From contig NZ_RKLT01000004.1 in the NCBI RefSeq assembly GCF_019599505.1, positions 248,001 through 312,000 of the forward strand: DNA of 64,000 nucleotides, read 5' to 3'. Below, one piece after another: positions 7,628 through 16,907 of the stretch; position 1 is the first letter of the stretch, and the number at the start of each line of letters is the position of its first letter. Origin of the DNA: Haloarcula nitratireducens (lineage in GTDB: Archaea > Halobacteriota > Halobacteria > Halobacteriales > Haloarculaceae). The position numbers and the translations under genes were made by a program. The notes beneath the pieces were generated by a model, which was given only the letters and a program-made list of their open reading frames with translations, ran no database searches and was not told the DNA's origin.

Positions 7628-9814
7628 GTGGCGACGACCGACGACGGCTACCTTCGCTTTTTCCCGTACGACGAGCCGTACGACCACCAGCGAGAGGCGA
7701 TGGGGGCCATCTACGACGCCTTAGACGAGGGCCGGGACGTCCTCTTCGAGGGGGCCTGTGGCACCGGCAAGACGCTGGCGTCGCTGGTGCCGGCGCTCGA
7801 ACACGCCCGCGAGACGGACAAGACCGTCGTCATCACGACGAACGTCCACCAGCAGATGCGCCAGTTCGTCGAGGACGCCCGCGCGATCACGCAGAAAGAG
7901 CGCCTCCGCGCGGTCGTCTTCCGCGGCAAGGGGTCGATGTGTCACATCGACGTGGACTACGAGGAGTGTCAGGCCCTGCGGGACACGACCCGCGAACTCG
8001 TCGACGTCGAGGAGGACATCGCCGACCTCGAACGGCGCGAGGGCGAACTGCTGGAGGAGGGACAGGCGGGTAGCAGCGAGGCGATGGACGCCCGCAACGC
8101 CGTCGTCGACGAGCTGCGCGACCTGCAGGAACAGCAGGAAGAACTCCGCGAGGAGCGCTCTATCTGCGAGCACTACTACCGGAACCTCACCGAGAACACC
8201 GAGGAGTTCTACGCGTGGCTCTACGACGACGTGCGCACGCCCGACGACGTCTACGAGTACGCCGAGCAGCAGGGGATGTGCGGGTACGAACTGCTCAAGG
8301 AGGGGATGGACGGCGTCGACCTCGTGGTGTGTAACTACCACCACCTGCTGGACCCGACCATCCGCGAGCAGTTCTTCCGGTGGCTCGGCCGGGACCCCGA
8401 GGACGTCGTCGCCGTCTTCGACGAGGCCCACAACGTCGAGTCGGCCGCGCGCGACCACGCCCGGCGCACGCTCACCGAGAACACGCTGGACCAGGCGCTG
8501 GACGAACTGGACGGCGTCGAGGACTCGCGCGCCCCGAACGCCGCGAACGTCCTCGAGACGTTCCGCGACGCGCTGGTCGAGACCTACGAGGACAGTTTCG
8601 GCTTCGGCGACCGCGAGGCCGTCGACGACCGCTGGGAGGACGTCACCGTCGCCAACGACGACCGGAGAGACGACCTGACGCTGTCGTTCCTGCAGGGGTA
8701 CACCGGTCCCGGCTTCCACGAGGAGGTCGACAAAGCGGTCGACCTCGGCCGGGACTTAGACGCCCGCTACGAGGAGGAGTTCAAAGACGGGAAGCTCGAC
8801 ACCCGCAAGGAGTGTCAGGCGCTGCAGGCGGCGACGTTCCTCGCCGAGTGGCTGGCCGAGTCGGACGACGCCGGCCAGTACCCCGTCGCGAGCGTCCGCC
8901 GCGACGAGAGCAGCGGCGACGTCTACGGCCGCGCCGAGCTGTACACCTGCATCCCCGAGGAAGTGACCCGCGACCTCTTCGAGGACTTGCACGCCTCGGT
9001 GTTGATGAGCGCGACGCTGCGGCCCTTCGACGTGACCGAGGACGTGGTCGGCCTCTCGGACCCGGTGACGATGGCCTACGGCGCGCAGTTCCCCGAGGAG
9101 CGCCGCCGGACGTACTCCGTGGACGGTCCCGCGCTCTTTTCGAGCGAGCGCGATAACCCCGAGACCCAGCGGACCATCGCGCGCACCTTGGAGGACGTCA
9201 TCCGCTTTACCCCCGGAAATACGCTCGTCTTCTGTCCCTCCTACAGCGAGGCCAGGCGCTACCACGACATGGTCGCCGTCAGCGGGACGCGCTATCTGGA
9301 CGAACCCGGTAAACAGGCGCGTGACCTCCGCGAGGCCTTCACCGACGACGACGGCGGCGTGCTGTTCACCTCGCTGTGGGGGACGCTGGGTGAGGGCGTG
9401 AGCTACGACGGCGACGACGCCCGAACCGTCGTCGTGGTCGGCGTCCCCTACCCGCACCTCGACGACCGGATGGCGGCCGTCCAAGACGCTTACGGGACCG
9501 CCTTCGCAGACGACGACGGGGACGCCGAGGAGGCCGGCTGGCGCTACGCCGTCGAGATCCCGACCGTTCGCAAGACCAGACAGGCCCTCGGTCGGGTGGT
9601 CCGCTCGCCCGAGGACTTCGGCGCTCGCATCCTCTTGGACACGCGCTATACCCAAGGAGCTGAGATGGAGATGCACGACTACGCGGTCCGCGGGACGTTC
9701 CCGCCCGAGGAGCGCAGCGAGATGGTCGACGTCGCCCCGGACAAACTCAAGTTCGCGCTGTTGAACTTCTATCAGGACATGCAGGCGTACGACGGGCCGC
9801 CGCCGAAGCCGTAG
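7628..9814 (+). CDS. XPD/Rad3-like superfamily 2 DNA helicase
   Basis: 728 residues. Walker A (GACGTGKT) is at about residues 43-50 and the Walker B DEAH box at about 264. Between them are C105, C114, C180 and C218, candidate ligands for the iron-sulfur cluster of XPD-family helicases. Late motifs include TSLWGTLGEGVSYDG (motif V) and QALGRVVRSPEDFG (motif VI). It is an ATP-driven 5'-3' DNA unwinding enzyme by family, used in repair. A GTG start at 7628 is used; no better ATG lies nearby. Length and motif order match complete haloarchaeal homologues. Confidence 0.88.
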   Translation: MATTDDGYLRFFPYDEPYDHQREAMGAIYDALDEGRDVLFEGACGTGKTLASLVPALEHARETDKTVVITTNVHQQMRQFVEDARAITQKERLRAVVFRGKGSMCHIDVDYEECQALRDTTRELVDVEEDIADLERREGELLEEGQAGSSEAMDARNAVVDELRDLQEQQEELREERSICEHYYRNLTENTEEFYAWLYDDVRTPDDVYEYAEQQGMCGYELLKEGMDGVDLVVCNYHHLLDPTIREQFFRWLGRDPEDVVAVFDEAHNVESAARDHARRTLTENTLDQALDELDGVEDSRAPNAANVLETFRDALVETYEDSFGFGDREAVDDRWEDVTVANDDRRDDLTLSFLQGYTGPGFHEEVDKAVDLGRDLDARYEEEFKDGKLDTRKECQALQAATFLAEWLAESDDAGQYPVASVRRDESSGDVYGRAELYTCIPEEVTRDLFEDLHASVLMSATLRPFDVTEDVVGLSDPVTMAYGAQFPEERRRTYSVDGPALFSSERDNPETQRTIARTLEDVIRFTPGNTLVFCPSYSEARRYHDMVAVSGTRYLDEPGKQARDLREAFTDDDGGVLFTSLWGTLGEGVSYDGDDARTVVVVGVPYPHLDDRMAAVQDAYGTAFADDDGDAEEAGWRYAVEIPTVRKTRQALGRVVRSPEDFGARILLDTRYTQGAEMEMHDYAVRGTFPPEERSEMVDVAPDKLKFALLNFYQDMQAYDGPPPKP

Positions 9815-9844
9815 CGAGGTTCTGAGCGGCAGCGAGGAACCTCG
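9815..9844. terminator. Hairpin after the helicase gene
   Basis: Arms CGAGGTTC and GAACCTCG, 8 bp each, are separated by 14 nt and start directly after the helicase stop. No clear T-run follows. A terminator or RNA-stability role is inferred from position. Confidence 0.35.
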
Positions 9845-9911
9845 AAGCGACGCGGTGACCCGCACGACGAAACCGGATAGTTTGAAACCCTCCGCGCGAA
9901 ACCACCGTCCA

Positions 9912-10544
9912 ATGCTAATCGCGTTCGACTTCGACGGGACGCTCTCGGACTCGGAAATGACGGTGCTGTTGGGCGAACGAAACGGCACCGCCCAGGACAT
10001 GGCCGACATCACCGAGCGGGCGATGAACGACGAGATCGAGTACGCGGAGAGCCTGCGCCAGCGCTGTGCGCTGCTCGAAGACCTCCCCGACGAGGAAGCT
10101 CAGGCGGCCTTCGACGAGGTGGAACTGCGCCCCGGCGCGGGCGAGGTCATCGCGGCGCTGCGCGAGGCCGGTCACTACGTCGCGATCCTCACCGGCGGGT
10201 TCGAACGCGGCGTCGAGGCCGCGCTCGCGAAGGAGGGCGTCGAGGTGGACGCCATCGTCGCCAACCGCTTGCCCGTCGAGGCCGGGCATCTGACCGGCGA
10301 CGTCGAGGGACCGCTCATCGAGGGGACGAAAGACGACGCGCTGGAAGTGGCGACGGCCATTACCGGCGAAGAGCGCGGGGAGACCATCGCCGTCGGCGAT
10401 GGTGCGAACGACCTCCCGATGCTGGAAGTCGCCGGCCTCGCCGTCGGCTTCGAACCGAAACCGGCCGTCGAGCCCTCGTGTGACGTGACCGTCTCGACGA
10501 TGGAAGAACTGTACGATCTCTTCGAAGAACGAGGGGTTCTGTAG
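9912..10544 (+). CDS. serB: Phosphoserine phosphatase
   Basis: 210 residues. The HAD motif I DFDGTL places the nucleophile at D6 and the acid at D8. Motif II (ILTGGF) and the motif III/IV pair (KDDALEVA, GDGANDLPML) follow in the usual order. It dephosphorylates O-phosphoserine, the last step of serine synthesis; serA, which starts the route, lies at 31.5 kb. The ATG at 9912 puts the first HAD motif at the normal position, so the 19 upstream in-frame codons are discarded. It follows the helicase with a 97-bp gap containing a hairpin. Confidence 0.85.
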   Translation: MLIAFDFDGTLSDSEMTVLLGERNGTAQDMADITERAMNDEIEYAESLRQRCALLEDLPDEEAQAAFDEVELRPGAGEVIAALREAGHYVAILTGGFERGVEAALAKEGVEVDAIVANRLPVEAGHLTGDVEGPLIEGTKDDALEVATAITGEERGETIAVGDGANDLPMLEVAGLAVGFEPKPAVEPSCDVTVSTMEELYDLFEERGVL

Positions 10545-10554
10545 CGCACGGCGC

Positions 10555-10863
10555 TTACGATCTCGACGCGGGTTCGGGATCGGCGTGGCTGTACAGCGAG
10601 TGGACGAGCAGGCCGAACCCGAGTACCGTCACGATTCGCTGGAGGAGGACGCCGTCGAGGAATCGCCAGCCGAGCAGCTGGTGTGCGCCGCCCCCCAGCA
10701 GGAGACCGAGGGTGACGAGACCAAACCCGGCGGCGAATCGCCGCATCACCGGCGACCCGCTCCGGCGGGCCGCCCGGTAGGCGAGATGAGTGACGACGCC
10801 GCCGAGGACTAACACGACGGCGCTGGTTATCACCACGAGGACGGTCGCGAGTGCCGGGTCCAT
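10555..10863 (-). CDS. Small three-helix membrane protein (DUF7521-like)
   Basis: 102 residues with three hydrophobic segments (about 5-27, 43-65 and 75-93). The conserved-looking core includes YRAARRSGSPVMRRFAAGFGLVTLG and a GGGAHQLLGW turn. This pattern matches haloarchaeal DUF7521 proteins, often found next to regulators, whose function is unknown. The family name is from memory and not certain. It converges on serB with 10 bp between the genes. Confidence 0.7.
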   Translation of the reverse strand: MDPALATVLVVITSAVVLVLGGVVTHLAYRAARRSGSPVMRRFAAGFGLVTLGLLLGGGAHQLLGWRFLDGVLLQRIVTVLGFGLLVHSLYSHADPEPASRS

Positions 10864-10951
10864 CAGTCTCCCCTCACCTCGAAGCGGGGGTTCTGTTTCG
10901 GCTGTCCGGACACCGGGCTCTCGGGTAGCGAACGAGGGGGCCGCACGGCCC

Positions 10952-11527
10952 TCACCCGAGGAGCGCGCGGAGCCACGCGTTGTTCTTCACGACGTCGAGT
11001 TTCTCCAGGTAGGCGTCCAGCCCGAGGATGCGGCCCGCGCCGATGGCACCCAGGCCGAACAGGAGCGCCGCGTAGACGATGTGGTCGTCGACGACCCAGC
11101 CGTGAGCGACCGGCAAGCCGGCGAGCAGGCCGCCCTGTAACGCCGCGAGCCAGTAGAACAGCATCATCACTGCGCCCCAGAACGCGGCGAAGCGGACGGC
11201 TGCACCGAGGATCAGCGCCAGTCCGGCGAGCGTCAGGCCGAGCATGTTCAGCCAGTCGATGACGGGGTTGCCGGCCATCGCGGCGAACATCCCCATGAAG
11301 GGGTTACCCTCCGGGATGGCGTTGGCGAGGTATCCCGCCGCCGTCCAGTTGTTCTCTGGGTTTCCGTCGAGATACGTGACGAGTTTCGTGAGACCGCCCT
11401 GCAGGAGGACCCACCCCATCGTCACTCGGAGCGCGAGGATGGCGTAGCCGATCCAGTGCTCGGAGTACTCGAAGTCGGTCTCGCGGCCGAACAGTTCCGC
11501 GTCGAGGCGTCGGGTGTTGGTGGACAT
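10952..11527 (-). CDS. DoxX family membrane protein
   Basis: 191 residues with four hydrophobic segments and the DoxX-type core ALRVTMGWVLLQGGLTKL near residues 32-49, a GLTLAGLALILGAAVRFAA helix and a late VYAALLFGLGAIGAGRILGLD helix. DoxX proteins are linked to quinol oxidase or thiosulfate metabolism in some archaea, but most members have no proven role. It is downstream of metY on the same strand, with 175 bp between, so it is probably independently expressed. Confidence 0.82.
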   Translation of the reverse strand: MSTNTRRLDAELFGRETDFEYSEHWIGYAILALRVTMGWVLLQGGLTKLVTYLDGNPENNWTAAGYLANAIPEGNPFMGMFAAMAGNPVIDWLNMLGLTLAGLALILGAAVRFAAFWGAVMMLFYWLAALQGGLLAGLPVAHGWVVDDHIVYAALLFGLGAIGAGRILGLDAYLEKLDVVKNNAWLRALLG

Positions 11528-11702
11528 GATTGGTTCCCTCTACAGATGAGAGTTGGACCCGATACCCCTTGAACAGCGACGAGCGTTCCCACAGGCTGGG
11601 AACAGCGTCCGTTCGGCCGGCGTCGGTCGGTCGCGGAGCGCCGGACCGACCGGTGGTCGTCGAACGTCGAACCGCAGGGTCGCGTCGCGGCGGTCGACGG
11701 CG

Positions 11703-12998
11703 CTACCGCGTCGCCCGCCCGATGGCCTGATCGAGGTCCGCGACGATGTCCTCGACCGCCTCGGTCCCCACCGAGAGGCGCACCATGTCGTCGGTGACGC
11801 CCGCGGCGGCCTTCTCCTCGTCGGTAAGCTGCTGGTGGGTCGTCGACGCGGGGTGGATGACGAGCGTCTTCGCGTCGCCGACGTTCGCCAGGAGGGAGGC
11901 GATTTCGGTCGATTCGACGGTGGTCCGTGCGGCGTCGTAGCCCTCTTCGAGACCGAACGTTATCATGCCGCCGTAGCCGCCGTCGAGGTACTCGCTCGCG
12001 GCGTCGTGGGTCTCGTGGCTCTCGAGGCCGGGGTAGGTGACCCACGATACCTCGGGGTGGTCCTCCAGGAACTCCGCGACGGTCATCGCGTTGTCGCAGT
12101 GGCGGTCCATGCGCGCCGGCAGCGTTTCGAGGCCCTGCATGGTCTGCCAGGCGTCGAAGGGCGACTGCTGACAGCCCAGGTCGCGCAGCCCGCGGGCGAT
12201 GGCGGCGTAGGTGAACGCCGCGTCGCCGAAGCGCTCTTCGAAGTTGACGCCGTGATAGGCGGGGTTGTCGCCGGCGATCTCGGGGTACTTCTCCTCGTAC
12301 TCGTCCCACGGGAACGACCCGCCGTCGACGAGGACGCCGCCGACGGTGGTGCCGTGGCCGTGGATCCACTTCGTCGTGGAGTTCCAGACGAGGTCCGCGC
12401 CGTGCTCGATGGGGTTACAGAGGTACGGCGTGGCGAAGGTGTTGTCCACGAAGAAGGGGACGCCGTGGTCGTGGGCGATGTCGGCCAGCCGCTCGAAGTC
12501 GGGGGTGACGAGCGCCGGGTTGCCGATCGTCTCGCAGTGGACGTAGGCCGTGTCGTCGTCGATGGCCTCCTCGTAGGCGTCGTAGTCCAGCGTGTCGACG
12601 AAGCGCGTCTCGACGCCGTTTCGCGGCGCGGTGTGGGTGTAGTAGGTGTAGGTGCCGCCGTACAGCGAGGAGGCGGTGACGACGTTGTCGCCGACGTCGG
12701 CAAGCAGGAACGTCGCGAGGTTCAGCGACGCCATCCCCGAGGCGGTGGCGACGGCCCCGACCCCGCCTTCGAGCGCGGCCAGTCGTTCCTGTAACATCCC
12801 GACGGTGGGGTTCATCAGCCGCGAGTAGATGTGTCCGGGCTTCTCTAAGGCGAACTGCGCGGCGGCGTCCTCGGCGTCCTCGAAGACGTAGGAGGTGGTC
12901 TGGTAGATCGGCGGGGCGCGCGCGCGGGCCTCGGCGTCCGGCGTTTCCTGTCCGACGTGGAGCGCATCGGTCTCGAACTGGCGGTCGTCGTCGCTCAT
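11703..12998 (-). CDS. metY: O-acetylhomoserine sulfhydrylase (MetY-type, PLP-dependent)
   Basis: 431 residues, full length for Cys/Met metabolism PLP enzymes. The N-terminal Y-Q-T-T-S-Y-V-F region, GVGAVATASGMASLNLA, the aspartate region (VPFFVDNTFATPYLCNP) and the PLP lysine motif NSTTKWIHGHGTT are all present. The length and the long C-terminal domain fit O-acetylhomoserine aminocarboxypropyltransferase, which makes homocysteine from O-acetylhomoserine and sulfide. A cystathionine-type activity is possible but less likely. No metX homologue is adjacent. It is monocistronic by spacing. Confidence 0.85.
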   Translation of the reverse strand: MSDDDRQFETDALHVGQETPDAEARARAPPIYQTTSYVFEDAEDAAAQFALEKPGHIYSRLMNPTVGMLQERLAALEGGVGAVATASGMASLNLATFLLADVGDNVVTASSLYGGTYTYYTHTAPRNGVETRFVDTLDYDAYEEAIDDDTAYVHCETIGNPALVTPDFERLADIAHDHGVPFFVDNTFATPYLCNPIEHGADLVWNSTTKWIHGHGTTVGGVLVDGGSFPWDEYEEKYPEIAGDNPAYHGVNFEERFGDAAFTYAAIARGLRDLGCQQSPFDAWQTMQGLETLPARMDRHCDNAMTVAEFLEDHPEVSWVTYPGLESHETHDAASEYLDGGYGGMITFGLEEGYDAARTTVESTEIASLLANVGDAKTLVIHPASTTHQQLTDEEKAAAGVTDDMVRLSVGTEAVEDIVADLDQAIGRATR

Positions 12999-13112
12999 AC
13001 GTCTGCCTTGTCACAGTAGGCCCCCTTAAGTCTCGCTGGCAGCGGCGACACGCCCCCGGAATCCGGGATACCGGCGAATATCTGCCGTCGTCTCGAACGG
13101 ACGGGCCAGCAC

Positions 13113-13565
13113 TCAGGTGCGCAGCGACCCGGCGTAGGACTGGTCGCGCGCGACCACCGTCTCGGGGTCGAAGCGGACGAGACCGTAGCCGTCGCCGTCG
13201 AGCCCGCGAAACCGCTCGTCCCATTCGTCTCGATCGGGGCCGAGGTACTCCCGGAGCAACCGCCCCGCTCGGTCGGCGTCGTAGGGTTCGAGCGTCGCCG
13301 TCCCGCGCATCCCGACGTGTTCGACGGCCCCCGATTTCGGGTCGAAATCGACGACTGCGAGCGCGCAGTCGGGGAACTCCCGGACCCGGTCGGGGTACGA
13401 GCGCCCGTCTTCCATCGCGACGAGCCACACCTGCTCGTCCTCCCAGCGGAACCACAGCGGCGAGACCCGCGGCCCGGCCGCCGACGATTGGGCGAGAAAG
13501 CAAAACAACGGACGCGCGAGGAAGTCGTCTATCGGGGTGTCGAGCGTGTTCTCGACGATCTCCAT
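13113..13565 (-). CDS. Pyridoxamine 5'-phosphate oxidase-like FMN-binding protein
   Basis: 150 residues forming a split-barrel: PLFCFLAQSSAAGPRVSPLWFRW for the first strands, VWLVAMEDGRSYPDRVREFPDCALAVVDFD for the middle, and a C-terminal GTATLEPYD-x-DRA region. This fits the pyridoxamine-phosphate-oxidase-like family, which binds FMN or F420; the substrate is unknown. The ATG at 13565 gives MEIVENTL and is preferred over an arginine/proline-rich extension typical of out-of-frame GC-rich DNA. Confidence 0.8.
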   Translation of the reverse strand: MEIVENTLDTPIDDFLARPLFCFLAQSSAAGPRVSPLWFRWEDEQVWLVAMEDGRSYPDRVREFPDCALAVVDFDPKSGAVEHVGMRGTATLEPYDADRAGRLLREYLGPDRDEWDERFRGLDGDGYGLVRFDPETVVARDQSYAGSLRT

Positions 13566-13626
13566 GGCGGTACGAGGAGCGCCCGGGGGAATAGAGTAGC
13601 GGAGCCGCGGGTCGCTCACCCGGCCC

Positions 13627-14091
13627 TCAGGCGGGCGAAGCGGACGACGATTCGCTCTCAGTCCGACACCGCACGTCGAACGCGGGTTCGCCGTTCTCGA
13701 TGGTCGCGTCGACGACGAAGTCGGCACACTCCGCCGGGTCCCACGTCCGACCCCGCTGGCCGCCGTCGCTGTCGATACTGAAATCGTACTGCTCGTCGCT
13801 CCGCCGGAGCGTCGCGACCATCTTCACGGACTCGCCGGCGGGCAACGTTCCGGAGAAGCTGTCGGTCACGCTGGACCCCTGATTGACGACGACCTCGTAG
13901 GACCGGGCGACGTCGTCCCGGTTTTCGAGGGTCAGCGTGACGGACACCTCTTCGCGCGTCGGCGTTGGCGTCGCCGTCTCGGAACCGCCGTCGCACCCGG
14001 CCAGCGACGCCGCGATACCTGTCCCGGCGAGCGCGAGCACTCGACGACGCGTTTCGACGTGATCGCTATCGGACCGACTTCGTCTCGACAT
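13627..14091 (-). CDS. Tat-exported lipoprotein of unknown function
   Basis: 154 residues. The N-terminus has a twin-arginine signal (ETRRRVLALAGTGIAASLAGC) in which the last residue is the lipobox cysteine, so it should be exported folded and lipid-anchored. A short threonine-proline spacer (TATPTPTRE) leads to a beta-sandwich-like domain with strands such as VSVTLTLENRDDVARSYEVVV, reminiscent of small haloarchaeal immunoglobulin-like domains. One cysteine pair (AECAD, DVRCR) could form a disulfide. Function is not known. Confidence 0.72.
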   Translation of the reverse strand: MSRRSRSDSDHVETRRRVLALAGTGIAASLAGCDGGSETATPTPTREEVSVTLTLENRDDVARSYEVVVNQGSSVTDSFSGTLPAGESVKMVATLRRSDEQYDFSIDSDGGQRGRTWDPAECADFVVDATIENGEPAFDVRCRTESESSSASPA

Positions 14092-14295
14092 GGACGAACC
14101 TGTCTCGGGAGGTGGAAAAGGGTTCTCGCCGATCGCCGACGCGCGAGGCGGTCACTCCTCGACGTCGCTGGAGTGGAAATAGGGGGCAAAGTGGAGAGTA
14201 TCTGGTAAGCCAGTTCGGCAACGGGCCGAGAGCGAGGGGTGCGACGGCTGTCGCGCCCGAGCGACCCGGGGAAGGGCAGGCTGACGACAGAGCAT

Positions 14296-14405
14296 ACCGC
14301 TCGCCGACGGCGAGCGGTTTTCCCGAACTCGCGGCGTCGCCGCGAGTTCGGCCTTTTTCGCCCACGTTTTTGGCCCGGGGTTGAGCGCTCGCCGCTGGCG
14401 AGCGC
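14296..14405. repeat. Palindrome cluster A (three GC-rich hairpins)
   Basis: The 337-bp gap 14092-14428 has no convincing gene. It holds three strong hairpins: 14296-14318 (10-bp arms, followed by TTTT), 14324-14350 (odd palindrome with 13-nt arms, followed by GCCTTTTTCG), and 14385-14405 (9-bp arms). The middle hairpin plus its T-tract tail recurs, in the opposite orientation, at 59853-59888. The cluster lies between polB and a lipoprotein gene, both on the minus strand. It could terminate transcription or be a small palindromic repeat element. Confidence 0.7.
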
Positions 14406-14428
14406 GAACCTCCGGGTGAAAAAGGTGG

Positions 14429-15997
14429 TCAGGTGAACTTCCGGACCGTCATATCGAGCGTATCAAGATCCAGGATGGGGGCGAAACCGGCGTCGGGGTC
14501 GATGTTGACGGACTTCTGGAACTCCGTCTGGGCCTGCCAGCACCCCGAGTTCAGCGCGAGGACGTTGTGGTACTTCCCCCAGCCGAGCTTGTGGACGTGG
14601 CCCGTGTGGAACACGTCGGGGACCTCCTCCATGACGAGGTAGTCGCGGTCCTCCGGCGCGAGGCGGGTGTGACCGCCGTACTGCGGGGCGACGTGGCGTT
14701 TCTTCAGGAGCTGGTACATCGCCTTGTGCGGCTCGTCGTAGTTGGCCTCCTCGTCGGGGAGTTCGGCGATGACCTCGTCCAGCGAGACGCCGTGGTACAT
14801 GAGGATAGTGACCCCCTCCACCGTCACCAGCGCCGGGTTCGAGTGGACCTGCGCGTCGTGGGCCGTCATGATCTCCCGCAGCTCCTCGTCGAAGCCGGGT
14901 TGGGGTTCGGCCAGTCGCACCGCGTCGTGGTTGCCCGGAATCATCCGGATCTCCATGTCGCCGGGCACTTCCTTGAGATACTCCGAGAACGCCTCGTACT
15001 GCTCGTAGATGTCGACGATGTCGAGTTCCTCGTCCTGTTCGGGATAGACGCCGACGCCTTCGACCATGTCGCCGGCGATGAGGAGGTACTCGACGTGTTC
15101 GGCCTCGGGCGTGTGCAACCAGTCGGTGAAGCGGTGCCACGCGTCGGCCATGAACTCCTGACTGCCGACGTGGACGTCGGAGATGAGCGCCGCCTGCACG
15201 TGTCGGTCGGCCGTCGAGGGTTTGTGAGTCCGGGGAACGTCGGGGAAGTGCAGCGAATCGACGAAGAGGATGCCCGCGTCGTCGGCGAGCGTCCCGTCGA
15301 CGGCGATGACCTCGTCCAAGAGGAGCTGCTGGACCAGATCTGCGATGGGGCGATCTTTCATCACGAGACAGGGGAAGGTCCCGTTGGTGTCTTCGAGTTC
15401 GACCAACCAGTGCCCGCTGGCGGTCGAGCGGATGTCCGAGACCATCCCGATGAGCGCGGCTTCGCTCCCGCCCGCCATGTTCTGGATGGCGTCCGTCGGC
15501 CGGTGGTTCACCCGTCCCCGAAGGTTGCCGGCGAGTTTCTCGTAGCGGTCGCGAAACACCGTGACGAAGTCCTGATACTCGCCGGTGCCCGTCGAGTTGC
15601 CGGTCATGTCGTTGGCGACTTCGATCGCTCGCTTCGAGAGGTCGACGTCCCGTGACCCCCCCGTTTCGGGTGGAGTCGGGTCGCGACTGTCCGGCGATCG
15701 TGGAGCGTCGGTTCCAGTAGAAACGGGGGGGTCTCCCCCGTCGGTCGGCGTCGCGCTCGGCTGCGGCGAGTCGCCGGGCCGCGTAGTGGCGTCGGCGCGC
15801 GATTCCTCGCGGTCGAGGACCGAATCGACGTGCGCGACGGTGAGCTTCAGGGCGTCGTCGGGCACCGTTTCCAGTGCGCGTTCGAGGGCGGCTTCGGAGT
15901 CCGGCGCGTCGGCCAGTCGGGTGACGGCCTCGCGTTCGGCGTTGTAGCCGCGACTGGCGAGTTCGCTGACGATGCGGGCCGGCGTCGAGAGCGGCAC
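14429..15997 (-). CDS. polB: DNA polymerase D small subunit (DP1), exonuclease
   Basis: 522 residues from a GTG start at 15997. Order: N-terminal helical domain (PARIVSELASRGYNAE), acidic/proline linker (about 65-125), OB-fold region (ALIGMVSDIRSTASGHWLVELED), then the Mre11-like phosphoesterase with ISDVHVGSQEF, AGDMVEG, IPGNHDAVR and FHTGHVHKLGWG. DP1 carries the 3'-5' proofreading nuclease of the archaeal replicative polymerase D. The partner DP2 is at 37.2-40.9 kb. Codons beyond the GTG are in frame for another 187 residues but are compositionally unlike a protein. The linker DNA contains two ORB-like sequences. Confidence 0.88.
   Translation of the reverse strand: MPLSTPARIVSELASRGYNAEREAVTRLADAPDSEAALERALETVPDDALKLTVAHVDSVLDREESRADATTRPGDSPQPSATPTDGGDPPVSTGTDAPRSPDSRDPTPPETGGSRDVDLSKRAIEVANDMTGNSTGTGEYQDFVTVFRDRYEKLAGNLRGRVNHRPTDAIQNMAGGSEAALIGMVSDIRSTASGHWLVELEDTNGTFPCLVMKDRPIADLVQQLLLDEVIAVDGTLADDAGILFVDSLHFPDVPRTHKPSTADRHVQAALISDVHVGSQEFMADAWHRFTDWLHTPEAEHVEYLLIAGDMVEGVGVYPEQDEELDIVDIYEQYEAFSEYLKEVPGDMEIRMIPGNHDAVRLAEPQPGFDEELREIMTAHDAQVHSNPALVTVEGVTILMYHGVSLDEVIAELPDEEANYDEPHKAMYQLLKKRHVAPQYGGHTRLAPEDRDYLVMEEVPDVFHTGHVHKLGWGKYHNVLALNSGCWQAQTEFQKSVNIDPDAGFAPILDLDTLDMTVRKFT
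15656..15731. promoter_or_regulatory. Inverted pair of ORB-like sequences inside polB
   Basis: Positions 15656-15675 (seven C then GTTTCGGGTGGAG) and 15711-15731 (GTTCCAGTAGAAAC followed by seven G) form an inverted pair 35 bp apart. Each resembles the haloarchaeal origin recognition box: a TTCCA-x-x-x-GAAAC core beside a G-run. They sit in codons of the disordered DP1 linker. Orc1 binding here is an inference. Confidence 0.45.
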
Positions 15998-16160
15998 GTC
16001 CTGGTACTCCGCGTCTGCGGGCAAAAATATAGCGGACCCGAAACGGCGGGCGAACACGAGACGACGGGCGACCGCGAAAGAACGAATGACCGCGAGACGG
16101 CTGGCCCACTCGGCGGGCGTCACAACATTGATGCACGGGTGCTGACAATCCGGGGTACGG

Positions 16161-16859
16161 ATGGTCCCCGACGATTCAGTGGACGAGACGTCGCGCCCTC
16201 CCGGTGAGTCCGGGGCGGGCGAGACTGAAACTGCCGATGCGAGCGACGACAGCGTCCCGGTCGGAGTGTACGTCCGGGACATCGGGTCGAGCGTCGGCGC
16301 GGTGTTGCTCGTCGGCGCGCTCCTGTTCGCGGTCAGCGGCATCTGGCCGCCGCTGGTCGCCATCGAGAGCGGGAGCATGGAACCGCACATCGATACCGGG
16401 GATATGGTGTTTCTGATGGACGAAGAGCGGTTCGCCGGACCGAACGCCACGCACGGCGTCGTCACCGCTCGCAGCGCCGAGGGGTACGTCCGCTTCGAAC
16501 GGCCCGGCGACGTCATCATCTTCGCACCCGACGGGAGCGAGCGTCGGACGGCCGTCATCCATCGGGCGATGTTCTACGTCGAGGACGGCGAGAACTGGTA
16601 CGACCGCGCCGACCCCGACGCCGTCGGCGGGGCCGACGACTGCGCCGAACTGCGGAACTGTCCCGCCCCCCACGCCGGCTTCATCACGAAAGGCGACAAC
16701 AACGACGCGTACGATCAGGCGACGACCACCAGCGGCGTCGTCCGCGCCGAGTGGGTCGTCGGCACGGCGGAACTCCGGATCCCGGGATTAGGCTGGATCC
16801 GCCTCCAGACGCAGCCGACACCGCCGGCGCAGTCGCCGCCGCAGAACCGCGCGACGTAG
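16161..16859 (+). CDS. Sec11-type signal peptidase I, copy 1
   Basis: 232 residues. After a polar 35-residue head, one membrane helix (about 45-66) leads to the catalytic serine box IESGSMEPHI (S72). H134 in VIHRAM and D179 in KGDNN complete the Ser-His-Asp set of archaeal/ER-type signal peptidases, which cut secretory signal peptides outside the membrane. It is followed 48 bp downstream by a close paralogue, and the two are probably co-transcribed. The middle and catalytic regions of both copies are nearly superimposable, so the pair arose by tandem duplication. Confidence 0.87.
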   Translation: MVPDDSVDETSRPPGESGAGETETADASDDSVPVGVYVRDIGSSVGAVLLVGALLFAVSGIWPPLVAIESGSMEPHIDTGDMVFLMDEERFAGPNATHGVVTARSAEGYVRFERPGDVIIFAPDGSERRTAVIHRAMFYVEDGENWYDRADPDAVGGADDCAELRNCPAPHAGFITKGDNNDAYDQATTTSGVVRAEWVVGTAELRIPGLGWIRLQTQPTPPAQSPPQNRAT

Positions 16860-16907
16860 CTCCGACAGCGGAACGTTGATTGCCCGTCTGGCAGTACCCC
16901 CATAGGA

